Positions 7,595 to 15,843 are shown, numbered from the stretch's first letter. The stretch is 19,634 nt of DNA from Faecalimonas sp. (GCA_026169575.1 JAPFCT010000390.1:1-19634); one strand, 5' to 3'. The notes: generated by a model from the sequence alone, not told the origin. Translations and numbers: made by a program.

Positions 7595-8290
7595 ATGGCA
7601 GTTTTGAGAGCAAAAGAACTTACAAAAATCTATCAGGCGGGGAAGGTCTCTGTGCGCGCCCTCAATGGAATTTCCTTGTCGGTGGGGAAGGGAAGCTTTA
7701 CAGCGGTGATCGGGAAAAGTGGTTCTGGAAAGACAACTTTGCTGAATGTGTTAAGTGGTCTGGAGATGCCGGACAGTGGAACAGTCTATCTTGGGGCGGC
7801 AGAGCTTACTGGATTAAAAGATAAAAAGATGGCTGCGCTCCGCAGGAAAAAGACCGGGTTTGTATTTCAGAAATTCTATTTGATTCCGGAATTTACTGTG
7901 TGGGAGAATATTTTGATTCCATTTTATCTGGATGATAAAAACCCAGAGATCGAATATGTGGAATTTCTTTTGAAAGAGATGCATATGTGGCAGCGAAAAG
8001 ATTTTTTCCCAGGGGAACTGTCAGGAGGAGAACAGCAGAGAGCGGCGATCGTGCGTGCACTTGCAAACCGGCCGGAGATTGTATTTGCGGATGAGCCGAC
8101 CGGAAATCTCGATGTGAAGAACAGCGAGGAGGTACTTGCGCTCTTTCAAAAATTGCAGAGACAGATCGGCCAGACGGTTGTGATGGTGACGCATGACATG
8201 GATATTGCAAGGAGAGCTGACCGGATCATCTGTCTGGAAGACGGGAAGATCGTATCTGATACGGAGGAAGAACATGAATGCAAATCTTAG
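7595..8290 (+). CDS. ABC transporter ATPase of the MacB/LolD/BceA type
   Basis: A 231-residue ATPase. Walker A is GKSGSGKTT (40-48), the Q-loop is Q92 in FVFQKFYLIP, the signature is LSGGEQQR (142-149), Walker B ends in ADEPTGNLD with catalytic E167, and the H-loop is H200. LSGGEQQR with DEPTGNLD is the fingerprint of the lipoprotein/antimicrobial-peptide/macrolide group that pairs with FtsX permeases. The frame is open back to 7448, but AGGAGGTGG just before the ATG at 7595 and the family N-terminus (LRAKELTKIYQ) fix the start. The last 17 bases overlap the permease gene, so translation is probably coupled. Expected to power the permease at 8274; substrate unknown. Confidence 0.96.
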   Translation: MAVLRAKELTKIYQAGKVSVRALNGISLSVGKGSFTAVIGKSGSGKTTLLNVLSGLEMPDSGTVYLGAAELTGLKDKKMAALRRKKTGFVFQKFYLIPEFTVWENILIPFYLDDKNPEIEYVEFLLKEMHMWQRKDFFPGELSGGEQQRAAIVRALANRPEIVFADEPTGNLDVKNSEEVLALFQKLQRQIGQTVVMVTHDMDIARRADRIICLEDGKIVSDTEEEHECKS

Positions 8291-10832
8291 AAGACTTACA
8301 AGAAAGGGACTGTTCCGGCGGAAGAAGAGCAGTTTTGCCATGCTGTCAGTCTGTACACTTTCGTTTCTTCTTGTTTTTAGTGTTCTGATTTTACAGAGCA
8401 GTCTGGCAGAAACAGAACTGCGCCAGAGAGAGCGCTCTTACGGAGCGTGGGAGGCAGCTGTATTTACCGACAATGTTCAGACAGAAAAGGAAATAACGCG
8501 GCAGCCAATGGTAGCGCGAAGCGGGAAAATAGAAGTGCGTGCCTCCTATCCGATCGGAAATCTGGAAGGAAATGGAACGATCGGTGCGATCGATCAGCAG
8601 GCGGCGGACATTGGAAATTTAGAACTGACGGAAGGGCATTTTCCAAAAGAAAAAAATGAAATCGTAATAGAGATGAGTGCGCTGACGAAAATGGGGTATG
8701 ATTATACACTGGGACAGAAGATTGTTGTCGACCTGAACTATCAGGATCCGATTTCAAAAGAACAAAAAAGTGAGTCAAGAGAATTTATCCTGAGTGGAAT
8801 ACTCAAGGATTATTCCATGTACTGGATGGAAGGCAGGTATGAGTGGCCAACCGCATTTGCAAGAGGGGAAGATCTTCCGAAGGAGCAGAAAGAACAGATA
8901 CTTTTGACAGATATCTCTGAAGAATATTATGGGGCGGTCACAGATTTAGAAGCTTTCTGTAAGAACGGTGTCATTTATAATGAAAATACTTACTATGAAC
9001 TTTCAGAGAAAGAACAGAAAGTGAGTATTCTGGAAGATACGAATGTACTTCTGGCAGTTTTGTGTACGGCGTCTGCACTGTTGGTCTGGCAGATCTTTTC
9101 TGCTGCACTGAGACAGCGGGAGGCAGGGTATCGGATGCTCAGAGTGATCGGAGCGGATCAAAGACAGCTTCGGGAGATGATTCTGAGGGAAGGAGCAATC
9201 TTCTGGGGCAATTCCCTTCTGGCAGGAAGTATTTCAGGCGTGGCAGGAACTTATCTTTTCCTATGGTGGATTCGGGAGAAACTTCACTTCGAACTTATCT
9301 TTTCTGTAGACCCGGGGCAGATTTTAATAGGAATCCTCAGTGTATCTGTCGCTGTCTGGCTCGGAATCGGAGGCGCTGTCCTGAGAATGCAAAGAGGGAA
9401 GCAGGCAGAGAATGGCAGTGAGCAGAAGCGTCTGGATATGATTCGGAGAAAACAGCGAAACTTCCGAAAAAGGGAAGTGTGGAACCGGGAACATGCGATG
9501 CACCCATTTCTTTGGGGTTGCTCGGTTGTCAGCACCTTTCTGTGTGTGGGGATGATCTACTCGGTGACTGCTGTTGTCAAGGACCGGGCAGATTCCTATG
9601 GGTATCAGTGGACACCGGATTATATTGGAAGAGGAATTTCTCAAGAGTATATGATTCAAGAAGAAATACCTGAGCGCATGAAAGCTGTGCAGGGAATGAA
9701 AGAAGTCAATACGCTGCAAAAAGCATATCAGATTTCCCTTGCCTGGGAAGACATGGAAGAGACAGAGTATGTAAAATTGCACAGAAGGATGAAGGGGCAG
9801 GAAGGAAAGACACTCGAAACACAGGTGCTTGGTGTGGAAAAGGGAGAGCAACTTTTTCAAAAGTATGCAAAAGAGCAGGAAGAGAAGACGTTGAATGAGA
9901 AGGCTTTCTGGGAAGGGGAGGAAGTCTTGATCTATCTTCCATCTATTTTGACAGACCGGGAGGGAAATATTGTAGACCGGTGGGAAGAGCCGCTTTCACT
10001 CTTTTATCAGGAACACCGGGAAACGACGATCCGGCAGGGGGATATCCTTACATTGACCGGAGCAGGCAGGGAAAAATCGGTGCGTGTCGGAGGGATCATC
10101 ACAGAATTTCAGGTGCGGGACGCTTATGTGGCGGAAGCATTTTCGGAATATACGGTGATTGCAGCAGGAAATCTGGTGCAGGAACTCAACGGAATGGAAG
10201 AAGAGAAGACATACAGTTATGTGGAAGGATTTGCGGATCATTATGGGGATGCACATCTTACAGACCGGGAAATGTCGGTGATCATGAAAGAGGCAGAGAC
10301 ACAGTTTTCAAAAGCAGGTACAATCACAAATGAGAGGGTTCGAAGAGAACAGCTGAGAAAAGACTTGTTTGCAAGCATGTTTGGGGCAGTGTTCCTGCTT
10401 GCTGTCCTGCTTGTACTTTCCTGGCTGATTCAGTGGCAGATGGCAAGGGCAAAAGCAGCCGGGATTGGAAAGAAAGTAGGAATTTTGAAAGCACTTGGAA
10501 TTCCAAAACGGAAGTTATGCCGGGTATACTGGAAGGAAACCATGAAACTCCAGCTGGGAGCAATTTTGTCGGTGATTCCATGTGGAGTAATGATCCAGTC
10601 GGTGTTATATTGGAGAAAGCTTGAGGGACTTGCGTGGGGAGATGGATGGCAGCCGCCGCAAGATTTCTATGGCTGGCTAGAGAAGATTATCTTTCCGACG
10701 ATACAGAGGACGCCATGGGGATGGCTTGCGTTGATCTTTTCAGGGTATCTTCTGGTGACTGTGTATATTTCTTATCGGCCATATTGGAGGGAAATACACA
10801 GAGGGGTAATTGAAAATCTGAGGGAAGAATAA
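8274..10832 (+). CDS. FtsX-like ABC transporter permease with two FtsX domains
   Basis: An 852-residue permease, made of two similar halves. The first half has a membrane helix at about 24-44, an extracellular region (about 45-255) and an FtsX domain with three helices (about 255-375). The second half has a helix at about 411-434, an extracellular region (about 435-695) and a second FtsX domain (about 698-848). GKKVGILKALGIPKRKL in the second and GYRMLRVIGADQRQL in the first are the FtsX cytoplasmic-helix motifs. The ATG at 8274 has GGAGGAAG five bases before it; the open frame upstream lies inside the ATPase gene. Such transporters use mechanical force to release lipoproteins, peptides or antibiotics from the membrane. 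With the linked two-component system, antimicrobial-peptide or envelope-stress defence is the likeliest role, but this is inference. Confidence 0.94.
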   Translation: MNANLRRLTRKGLFRRKKSSFAMLSVCTLSFLLVFSVLILQSSLAETELRQRERSYGAWEAAVFTDNVQTEKEITRQPMVARSGKIEVRASYPIGNLEGNGTIGAIDQQAADIGNLELTEGHFPKEKNEIVIEMSALTKMGYDYTLGQKIVVDLNYQDPISKEQKSESREFILSGILKDYSMYWMEGRYEWPTAFARGEDLPKEQKEQILLTDISEEYYGAVTDLEAFCKNGVIYNENTYYELSEKEQKVSILEDTNVLLAVLCTASALLVWQIFSAALRQREAGYRMLRVIGADQRQLREMILREGAIFWGNSLLAGSISGVAGTYLFLWWIREKLHFELIFSVDPGQILIGILSVSVAVWLGIGGAVLRMQRGKQAENGSEQKRLDMIRRKQRNFRKREVWNREHAMHPFLWGCSVVSTFLCVGMIYSVTAVVKDRADSYGYQWTPDYIGRGISQEYMIQEEIPERMKAVQGMKEVNTLQKAYQISLAWEDMEETEYVKLHRRMKGQEGKTLETQVLGVEKGEQLFQKYAKEQEEKTLNEKAFWEGEEVLIYLPSILTDREGNIVDRWEEPLSLFYQEHRETTIRQGDILTLTGAGREKSVRVGGIITEFQVRDAYVAEAFSEYTVIAAGNLVQELNGMEEEKTYSYVEGFADHYGDAHLTDREMSVIMKEAETQFSKAGTITNERVRREQLRKDLFASMFGAVFLLAVLLVLSWLIQWQMARAKAAGIGKKVGILKALGIPKRKLCRVYWKETMKLQLGAILSVIPCGVMIQSVLYWRKLEGLAWGDGWQPPQDFYGWLEKIIFPTIQRTPWGWLALIFSGYLLVTVYISYRPYWREIHRGVIENLREE

Positions 10833-10835
10833 AAG

Positions 10836-10880
10836 AAACCTCCGAAATGGTGCACATGAACGGCATCATTTTGGAGGTTT
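10836..10880. terminator. Bidirectional terminator between convergent genes
   Basis: Fourteen-base arms (10836-10849 and 10867-10880) pair with a single G:U or A:C position around a 17-base loop. On the plus strand a short TTTTCT run follows; on the minus strand TTTCTTTTATT follows. It can serve both the transporter operon and the minus-strand gene ending at 10934. Confidence 0.75.
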
Positions 10881-10933
10881 TCTAATCTCTTGTGATTCCC
10901 ATAAAAGTTGTTTTGCTCTGGAAATATCTCTGA

Positions 10934-11428
10934 TTATTTATTTTTCTTTGTAGCTTCTTTGCTCTTTTTGTTATCGCTCTGCTCGTCTTTGTTCTTTTTG
11001 AATCTTGCGAAGAAGCCTTTTTTCTTTTCCGGCATCTCTAATTTTCCGCGAAGTCCCTTGACATCTGTGATATAGATACCGCTGAGGACTGCCTTGACCT
11101 CTTTCTTAACCGGGATCAATGGGAAAATTCTTTCGTCGCACATCAGAGTCATTACTTTTGGACCAATCTTTGCCTTGACAACCGGAACTTTTGTTCTGCG
11201 CAGGTACTTCGGTGTGTTCTCCAACACGATGGCAGGGAAACCGGCTTCTTTCAGTTTCATATGCTTCTTATCAATAATAAGCATCGTTACGTTCTGTGCC
11301 ATGGCATCTAACTGCTGCTGCTGTTCTGCCTGTTTCTTTTCTGCTTTTTTGCCCAAGAAGTACAATACGATCGCGCCGATGATCAGTACGGCTAAAACGA
11401 TAAGTAATATAGTTACTGGTAAACTCAC
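10934..11428 (-). CDS. Small single-TM membrane protein, function unknown
   Basis: A 164-residue protein with one strongly hydrophobic N-terminal helix (about 4-26), a glutamine/lysine-rich linker (27-41), a folded-looking cytoplasmic domain (about 45-132) and a highly basic lysine-rich tail (133-164) ending in KKSKEATKKNK. I do not recognise the family. The central part has repeated basic-hydrophobic segments with KVPVVKAKIGPK and a CDERIFP. The topology is that of a membrane-anchored cytoplasmic protein. The start is GTG: AGGAGG (11440-11435) sits six bases upstream, and no in-frame ATG lies near. It is transcribed alone, convergent with the FtsX operon and divergent from cardiolipin synthase. 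Confidence 0.85.
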   Translation of the reverse strand: MSLPVTILLIVLAVLIIGAIVLYFLGKKAEKKQAEQQQQLDAMAQNVTMLIIDKKHMKLKEAGFPAIVLENTPKYLRRTKVPVVKAKIGPKVMTLMCDERIFPLIPVKKEVKAVLSGIYITDVKGLRGKLEMPEKKKGFFARFKKNKDEQSDNKKSKEATKKNK

Positions 11429-11474
11429 GATAGACCTCCTAGTATATAGTAAAATACATTTTTAGACAAATAGT

Positions 11475-11503
11475 ATTGTAGCATTGTTTCTGAGGAAGTG
11501 CAA
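11475..11503 (-). promoter_or_regulatory. Promoter for the small minus-strand membrane protein
   Basis: On the minus strand TTGCAC (11503-11498), 17 bases, then TACAAT (11480-11475) preceded by TGC, i.e. an extended -10. The start site would be near 11468, about 40 bases before the GTG. Confidence 0.6.
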
Positions 11504-11545
11504 GCGATTTGAGCGACGCACCTTACTTTTCTGCCGAAAAATGCG

Positions 11546-11551
11546 TATAAT
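11546..11551 (+). promoter_or_regulatory. Consensus -10 box for the cardiolipin synthase gene
   Basis: A perfect TATAAT lies 45 bases before the ATG at 11597. The -35 position (around 11523-11528, TTACTT) is a poor match. Confidence 0.5.
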
Positions 11552-11596
11552 AGAAAGTAAGAAAAATACTAAGAAATACAAAAGCGAGGTGGGAAA

Positions 11597-13072
11597 ATGG
11601 CAGGAAATATTTGGAATGATCTCTGTATCGGAGCAGACTGGATGATGGATCATCTTGTCCTGATCAATATTCTGTTGTCGTTTGTGATCATTTTCTTTCA
11701 GCGAAGGAAACCGCAGACCGTATGGACATGGCTGCTTGTACTTTATTTTATACCGATTCTCGGATTTGTCCTCTATCTTCTGATCGGGCAGGATTTCCGA
11801 AAGAGCCGGATGTTTAAGATGAAAGAGATCGAGGGAGAAGTAAATTACGCGGTCAGACGGCAGGAGAAGAGTATCCGCAGGAAGCAGTTCCGGCTCTCAA
11901 ATCCGAAGATGGAACGGTTTGAAAATCTGATCTACTATAATCTGGAAGCTGCCAGCGCGGTGCTGACCGGAAATAACGATGTGCAGATCTACACAGACGG
12001 AAGGGAGAAATTCGCGGCGCTGATCCGGGAGATCCGCAATGCCAGGACCTATATCCATCTTCAGTATTACATTATCCGCAATGATGAACTGTGGCAGGCG
12101 ATCAGCAGGGAACTGATCCAGAAGGCGAAGGAAGGCGTCGAAGTACGCGTTTTGTTTGACAGTATGGGATGCCGGGATATGAAGAAAAAGGACTGGGAAG
12201 AGTTAAATGCAAATGGGATCCAGACAGCAGAATTTTTCCCGGCGCTGTTAGGAAGGCTGCATCTGCGTGTCAATTACAGAAATCACAGAAAGATCGCGGT
12301 GATCGACGGAAGAGTTGGATTTGTCGGAGGATTTAATATCGGAAAGGAGTACATCGGGCTGAGTGAGAAATTCGGGTACTGGAGAGATACGCATCTTCGC
12401 ATTGAAGGATCGGCGGTGACTTCGCTTGCAGTGCGGTTCGTGATGGACTGGAATTATGCGGCGAAGGACAATCTGTTTTTGCGGGATGAGCTGTTTGAAA
12501 TTCCAGAATATACGAAGGATGGCACGGATCCGGTGCAGATTATTTCCAGCGGACCAGATTCGCACAGCGAGGAGATCCGGGATAACTATCTGAGGCTGAT
12601 CCATAAGGCACGTCATCATATTTATTTGCAGACTCCTTATTTTGTGCCGGACGACTGTATTTTAGAGGCGCTCCGCATCGCGGCGAGATCAGGGATAGAT
12701 GTGCGTATCATGATCCCGTGCAAGCCGGATCACCCATTTGTCTACTGGGCGTCCTATTCTTATCTCGGCGATATGATCGAGGCAGGTGCAAAGTGTTATG
12801 TATATAACAATGGATTTCTCCATGTCAAGGGACTGACAGTGGATGGACTTGTCAGCTGCTTTGGAACGGCGAATATGGATATCCGCAGCTTTGAGCTGAA
12901 CTTTGAAGTCAACGCAGTGATCTACAGTGAGGAGACGACAAAGAAACTGGAGGAAGCATTCGAAAAGGATATAGAAGACTCCACACTGGTCACAAAAAGG
13001 ATCTACGAAGAGCGCAGTCTTCTGATCCGCGGCAAAGAGCAGTTTTCACGTCTGCTGTCCCCACTTTTATAA
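11597..13072 (+). CDS. cls: Cardiolipin synthase (phospholipase D family)
   Basis: A 491-residue membrane enzyme that condenses two phosphatidylglycerol molecules into cardiolipin and glycerol. Two N-terminal membrane helices (about 15-34 and 42-62, with the family PxxG-x-V-x-YLLIG pattern) anchor it. Two HKD motifs carry the catalytic residues: H230, K232 and D237 in HRKIAVID, and H409, K411 and D416 in HVKGLTVD. Each is followed by the usual GFNIG or GTANMDIRSF stretch. Length and order match bacterial Cls. GAGGTGGG lies four bases before the ATG. No clear terminator follows within the 133 bases before the next gene. Cardiolipin content affects resistance to cationic peptides, so a loose link with the neighbouring envelope genes is possible but unproven. 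Confidence 0.97.
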   Translation: MAGNIWNDLCIGADWMMDHLVLINILLSFVIIFFQRRKPQTVWTWLLVLYFIPILGFVLYLLIGQDFRKSRMFKMKEIEGEVNYAVRRQEKSIRRKQFRLSNPKMERFENLIYYNLEAASAVLTGNNDVQIYTDGREKFAALIREIRNARTYIHLQYYIIRNDELWQAISRELIQKAKEGVEVRVLFDSMGCRDMKKKDWEELNANGIQTAEFFPALLGRLHLRVNYRNHRKIAVIDGRVGFVGGFNIGKEYIGLSEKFGYWRDTHLRIEGSAVTSLAVRFVMDWNYAAKDNLFLRDELFEIPEYTKDGTDPVQIISSGPDSHSEEIRDNYLRLIHKARHHIYLQTPYFVPDDCILEALRIAARSGIDVRIMIPCKPDHPFVYWASYSYLGDMIEAGAKCYVYNNGFLHVKGLTVDGLVSCFGTANMDIRSFELNFEVNAVIYSEETTKKLEEAFEKDIEDSTLVTKRIYEERSLLIRGKEQFSRLLSPLL

Positions 13073-13136
13073 GAAAATACAGATTCTAAAAGAACGATGA
13101 AATCTGACAAAATACCTTTCTTTCTGACTGGAATTA

Positions 13137-13145
13137 TGATATAAC
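13137..13145 (+). promoter_or_regulatory. Candidate extended -10 promoter for the lipoprotein operon
   Basis: TGATATAAC is a TGn-extended -10 that matches TATAAT at five of six positions. The start site would be near 13152, within the imperfect inverted repeat GAGCAGTC (13151-13158) and GACCGCTC (13171-13178). That repeat could cap the 5' end of the mRNA or be an operator. Confidence 0.4.
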
Positions 13146-13205
13146 TGAAAGAGCAGTCAAAATGTAAAAAGACCGCTCGAAAATGAAAGAATAAGAGGTA
13201 GGAAC

Positions 13206-14258
13206 ATGAAAAAGAAATTAACGGCACTTCTTCTCGGAGTGTGCATGACAGTAACACTGGCAGGATGTCAGAAGACGATCGAAGATGACAATGTAAAGAT
13301 CAGTGAGTATAAAGGAATTGAAGTAGAGGGAATGGAACTGTCGAAAGTGACAGATGCGGATGTGGAGAACAGCATCCAAAGTACACTGGAGGCAGAGGCT
13401 GAGCGGAAAGAAGTGACTGACCGGGCGGCGAAGAAGGGGGATTCCCTTGAAGTGTCCTATGTCGGAAAGGCAGACGGAGAGACATTTGACCAGGGAGATC
13501 TTACTGTAGAAGTCGGAGGAGAAGGCTTTGTAGAAGGTTTCTCAGAAGGGATGGAAGGACATAAGTTAAATGAGACATTTGAGCTTCCGCTTACGTTCCC
13601 GGAAGATTATACACCGGAACTTGCAGGAAAAGATGCAGTGTTTACAGTGACGATCAATTCGATCACAGAAGTGATCCTGCCGGAACTGAACGATGAATTT
13701 GTACAGAAGATCTCCGATAATAAGGTAAAGAAAGTAGACGACTATAAGAAGCAGGTAAAAGAGGATCTGGAGAAATCCAATAAGAAGACAGTGGAATCCC
13801 AGAATAAGAACAGTGCATGGACAGCGGTTGTAAAGAATACGGAGCTGAAGAAAGATTTCAAAGATGAGATCAAAAAAGGTGTGGATGCGATGAAAGAGCA
13901 GTATACACAGATCGCAGAGATGTATTATCAGATCACGTTTGAAGAATTCTTACAGCAGACGAATATTACAGAAGACCAGTTTGTAGAAAAGATGGAAAAG
14001 CAGGTGACAGACCAGTTAAAGAGCAAGTATGCAAGCAAGCTGATCGCAAAGGAAGAGAAGCTGGAGCCTTCCGAAAAAGAATACGAGAAGAAATTTGATG
14101 AATATGCAGAGTCCTACGGATATGAAAACGGGGATGCCTTTATCGAAGCCAACGGAGAGGACGGCGAAGACAAGTTAAAGGAAAGCATTCTGTTAGACAA
14201 GGTTATGACATGGGTTTCTGACAATGCAGAATTTGTAGAGGCGAAGGAAGCAAAATAA
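13206..14258 (+). CDS. Lipoprotein with trigger-factor-like FKBP peptidyl-prolyl isomerase domain
   Basis: A 350-residue exported foldase candidate. MKKK, a hydrophobic core and the lipobox LAGC give a lipidated C21 after signal peptidase II cleavage. An FKBP-type domain (about 73-155) shows GDSLEVSYVGKADGETFDQG, FVEGFSEGMEGHKLNET, the trigger-factor FPEDY-x-PELAGKDAVFTVT and INSI. The C-terminal part (about 158-345) is helical and charged like the trigger factor C-terminal arm domain, with VLPELNDEFV-type sequence at the junction. Unlike cytosolic trigger factor it lacks the ribosome-binding N-domain, so it would fold proteins on the outer face of the membrane, like PrsA. AAGAGGTAGG precedes the ATG. 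The LytTR regulator begins 38 bases downstream with no terminator, suggesting one operon. Confidence 0.93.
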   Translation: MKKKLTALLLGVCMTVTLAGCQKTIEDDNVKISEYKGIEVEGMELSKVTDADVENSIQSTLEAEAERKEVTDRAAKKGDSLEVSYVGKADGETFDQGDLTVEVGGEGFVEGFSEGMEGHKLNETFELPLTFPEDYTPELAGKDAVFTVTINSITEVILPELNDEFVQKISDNKVKKVDDYKKQVKEDLEKSNKKTVESQNKNSAWTAVVKNTELKKDFKDEIKKGVDAMKEQYTQIAEMYYQITFEEFLQQTNITEDQFVEKMEKQVTDQLKSKYASKLIAKEEKLEPSEKEYEKKFDEYAESYGYENGDAFIEANGEDGEDKLKESILLDKVMTWVSDNAEFVEAKEAK

Positions 14259-14296
14259 GATCTGGATCAAAAGAAAGTGTAAGGGGAGAAGGAACA

Positions 14297-15028
14297 GTGC
14301 GGATTGCATATTGTGAGGATGAGCGCGCGCAGGCAGTGCTGACAGAAGAGATGATAGAGAACTGGTCAGAAGGACGGGGGCAGGAATGTTCGGTAGACAT
14401 ATTTTCCAGCGCAGAACAGTTTCTGTTTGAACTGGGAGAGGAAACGCTCGTGCCGTATGATCTGATCCTGCTTGACATCTCGATGGCGGGAATGGACGGG
14501 TTCACACTTGCAAGGCAGATCCGGAAGACGGACACGAACATCCGCATTGTTTTTCTGACTTCGGATCCAAGCCACGTATTTGACGGGTACGAGATCGAAG
14601 CGTGGAGATACCTGATGAAGCCGTTAAGTGAAGCGAAGCTGTATGAAATGCTGGATACGCTTGTGACAGAACTTGCAGACAGAGAGGAGCCGTATGTGCT
14701 TCTGGAAGTGGCAGGGGAGAGCATCAAGGTGGAACAGCGTCAGATCTTATATGTGGAGGTCGACGGACACTATACGACGGTGCACTGTGAAGACAGACAG
14801 CTGACGATCAAGGAAAGCTTTTCGGAAGTTTTAAATCGTTTAAACGGGGAGACAAAGGACGGGGAGATCCCGCCTTTTGTAAAATGTCACAGAAGCGCCG
14901 CGGTAAATTTATCGAAGGTCCGGCGGATCGGCAGACAGAGCTGTGTGTTAGCCGGGGATCTTGAAGTGCCGGTGAGCAGGGGAATGTATCAGCAGCTCAA
15001 TCAGGCGTTCATCCGGGGAAATCTGTAA
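14297..15028 (+). CDS. LytTR-family response regulator (AgrA-like)
   Basis: A 243-residue regulator. The receiver domain (about 1-125) has acidic residues E7 and D8, phospho-acceptor D60 in LILLDISM and a conserved lysine in RYLMKPL. The LytTR DNA-binding domain (about 140-240) shows ILYVEVDGHYTTVHC, SFSEVLNRL, FVKCHRSAAVNLSKV and VPVSRGMYQQL. LytTR proteins bind pairs of short direct repeats and usually control peptide production, competence or surface genes. The start is GTG with GGGGAGAAGG about five bases upstream; the receiver fold begins immediately (RIAYCEDE). The kinase gene starts 13 bases downstream. Likely targets are its own operon and the exporters at 15984, but no clear LytTR site pair was found. 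Confidence 0.95.
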   Translation: MRIAYCEDERAQAVLTEEMIENWSEGRGQECSVDIFSSAEQFLFELGEETLVPYDLILLDISMAGMDGFTLARQIRKTDTNIRIVFLTSDPSHVFDGYEIEAWRYLMKPLSEAKLYEMLDTLVTELADREEPYVLLEVAGESIKVEQRQILYVEVDGHYTTVHCEDRQLTIKESFSEVLNRLNGETKDGEIPPFVKCHRSAAVNLSKVRRIGRQSCVLAGDLEVPVSRGMYQQLNQAFIRGNL

Positions 15029-15041
15029 GGGAGCATCAGAG

Positions 15042-15770
15042 ATGAGGATAGAAATCATAGGACTTACCGCAGTGGCAATGTTACTCTTACTTGTGATCAT
15101 TGGATTTGTGATCCGGGCGATCATGCAGCGGCAGTATGAGAAAGCGCTGATCGATTATCAGAATAAAATCTTATCGCAGGAGATGGAGGAAGTACGAAGT
15201 ATCTATATGACGATGCGGGGCTGGAGACACGATTACCACAACCATATGCAGTCAGTTAAAGCGTATCTTGCGAAAGACAATATAGAGGAAGCGAAAGCAT
15301 ATATCAACCGCCTGGAAGAAGACCTTGCGGACATCCGTCTGCTGTTTGATACCGGGAATCTGAATGTGGATGCGATCCTGAACGCGAAGATCTCACTGGC
15401 GTTAGAAAATGGGATCCGCTGTGATTACAAGGCAGTGATCCCGAAGCAGCTGTCAGTATCTGATATTGATCTGTGCGTTGTGATCGGCAACCTGATCGAC
15501 AATGCGGTCGAGGCATGCAGGTCAGTGAAGCCGGAAGAACAGTTTCTCAGGCTGTATATCGCACCACTGAAACAGCAGCTCTATATTACTGTGACAAATG
15601 CCACCAGTGAGGTGGTGCGAAAGCTGGATGAAGAGTATATTTCCAAAAAGCGCGGTGATCACGGACACGGTCTGAAACGGATTAACAATGTTGTAAAAAA
15701 ATATGACGGCTATATCAACCGGAAGAACGAACCAGGTGTGTTTGTGACGGAGATCATGCTGCCATTATAG
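15042..15770 (+). CDS. GHKL sensor kinase with a single membrane helix (AgrC-like catalytic part)
   Basis: A 242-residue kinase. One membrane helix (about 6-28) is followed by a coiled-coil linker (30-55). The phospho-acceptor is H63 in RHDYHNH, the signature of AgrC/CitA-type GHKL kinases. The ATPase domain has the N-box LIDNAVEA with N154 and the G-box GHGLKRI (208-214). AgrC-type kinases normally carry five to seven helices as the sensor; here only one is present, and the SD (GGGAG at 15029-15033) just upstream shows this is the real start, not a truncation by a wrong call. The signal may therefore be read in the membrane or through a partner such as the lipoprotein at 13206. It ends 15 bases before a terminator. 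Confidence 0.93.
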   Translation: MRIEIIGLTAVAMLLLLVIIGFVIRAIMQRQYEKALIDYQNKILSQEMEEVRSIYMTMRGWRHDYHNHMQSVKAYLAKDNIEEAKAYINRLEEDLADIRLLFDTGNLNVDAILNAKISLALENGIRCDYKAVIPKQLSVSDIDLCVVIGNLIDNAVEACRSVKPEEQFLRLYIAPLKQQLYITVTNATSEVVRKLDEEYISKKRGDHGHGLKRINNVVKKYDGYINRKNEPGVFVTEIMLPL

Positions 15771-15785
15771 AGGACAGATACCATT

Positions 15786-15820
15786 CATGCGCGGATTTTT
15801 ACAATTCGTGCATGTTTTTT
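15786..15820 (+). terminator. Intrinsic terminator after the LytTR/GHKL operon
   Basis: CATGCGCG (15786-15793) pairs with CGTGCATG (15807-15814) through eight bases with one G:U, and TTTTTT (15815-15820) follows. Confidence 0.8.
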
Positions 15821-15843
15821 CTATTTTAGAAACAAATATGGTA

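Noticed and set aside
8193..8273. N-terminal extension of the FtsX permease by 27 codons
   Set aside because: It overlaps the ATPase gene; GGAGGAAG directly before the ATG at 8274 and the usual basic N-terminus favour the shorter form.
11441..11469. TTGTCT, 17 bases, TATACT on the minus strand as promoter for the small membrane protein
   Set aside because: The -10 abuts the SD, so the transcript would begin within or after the SD. The site at 11475-11503 is better placed.
13151..13178. Inverted repeat after cls as its terminator
   Set aside because: The stem is short with a mismatch and no T-run follows on the plus strand.
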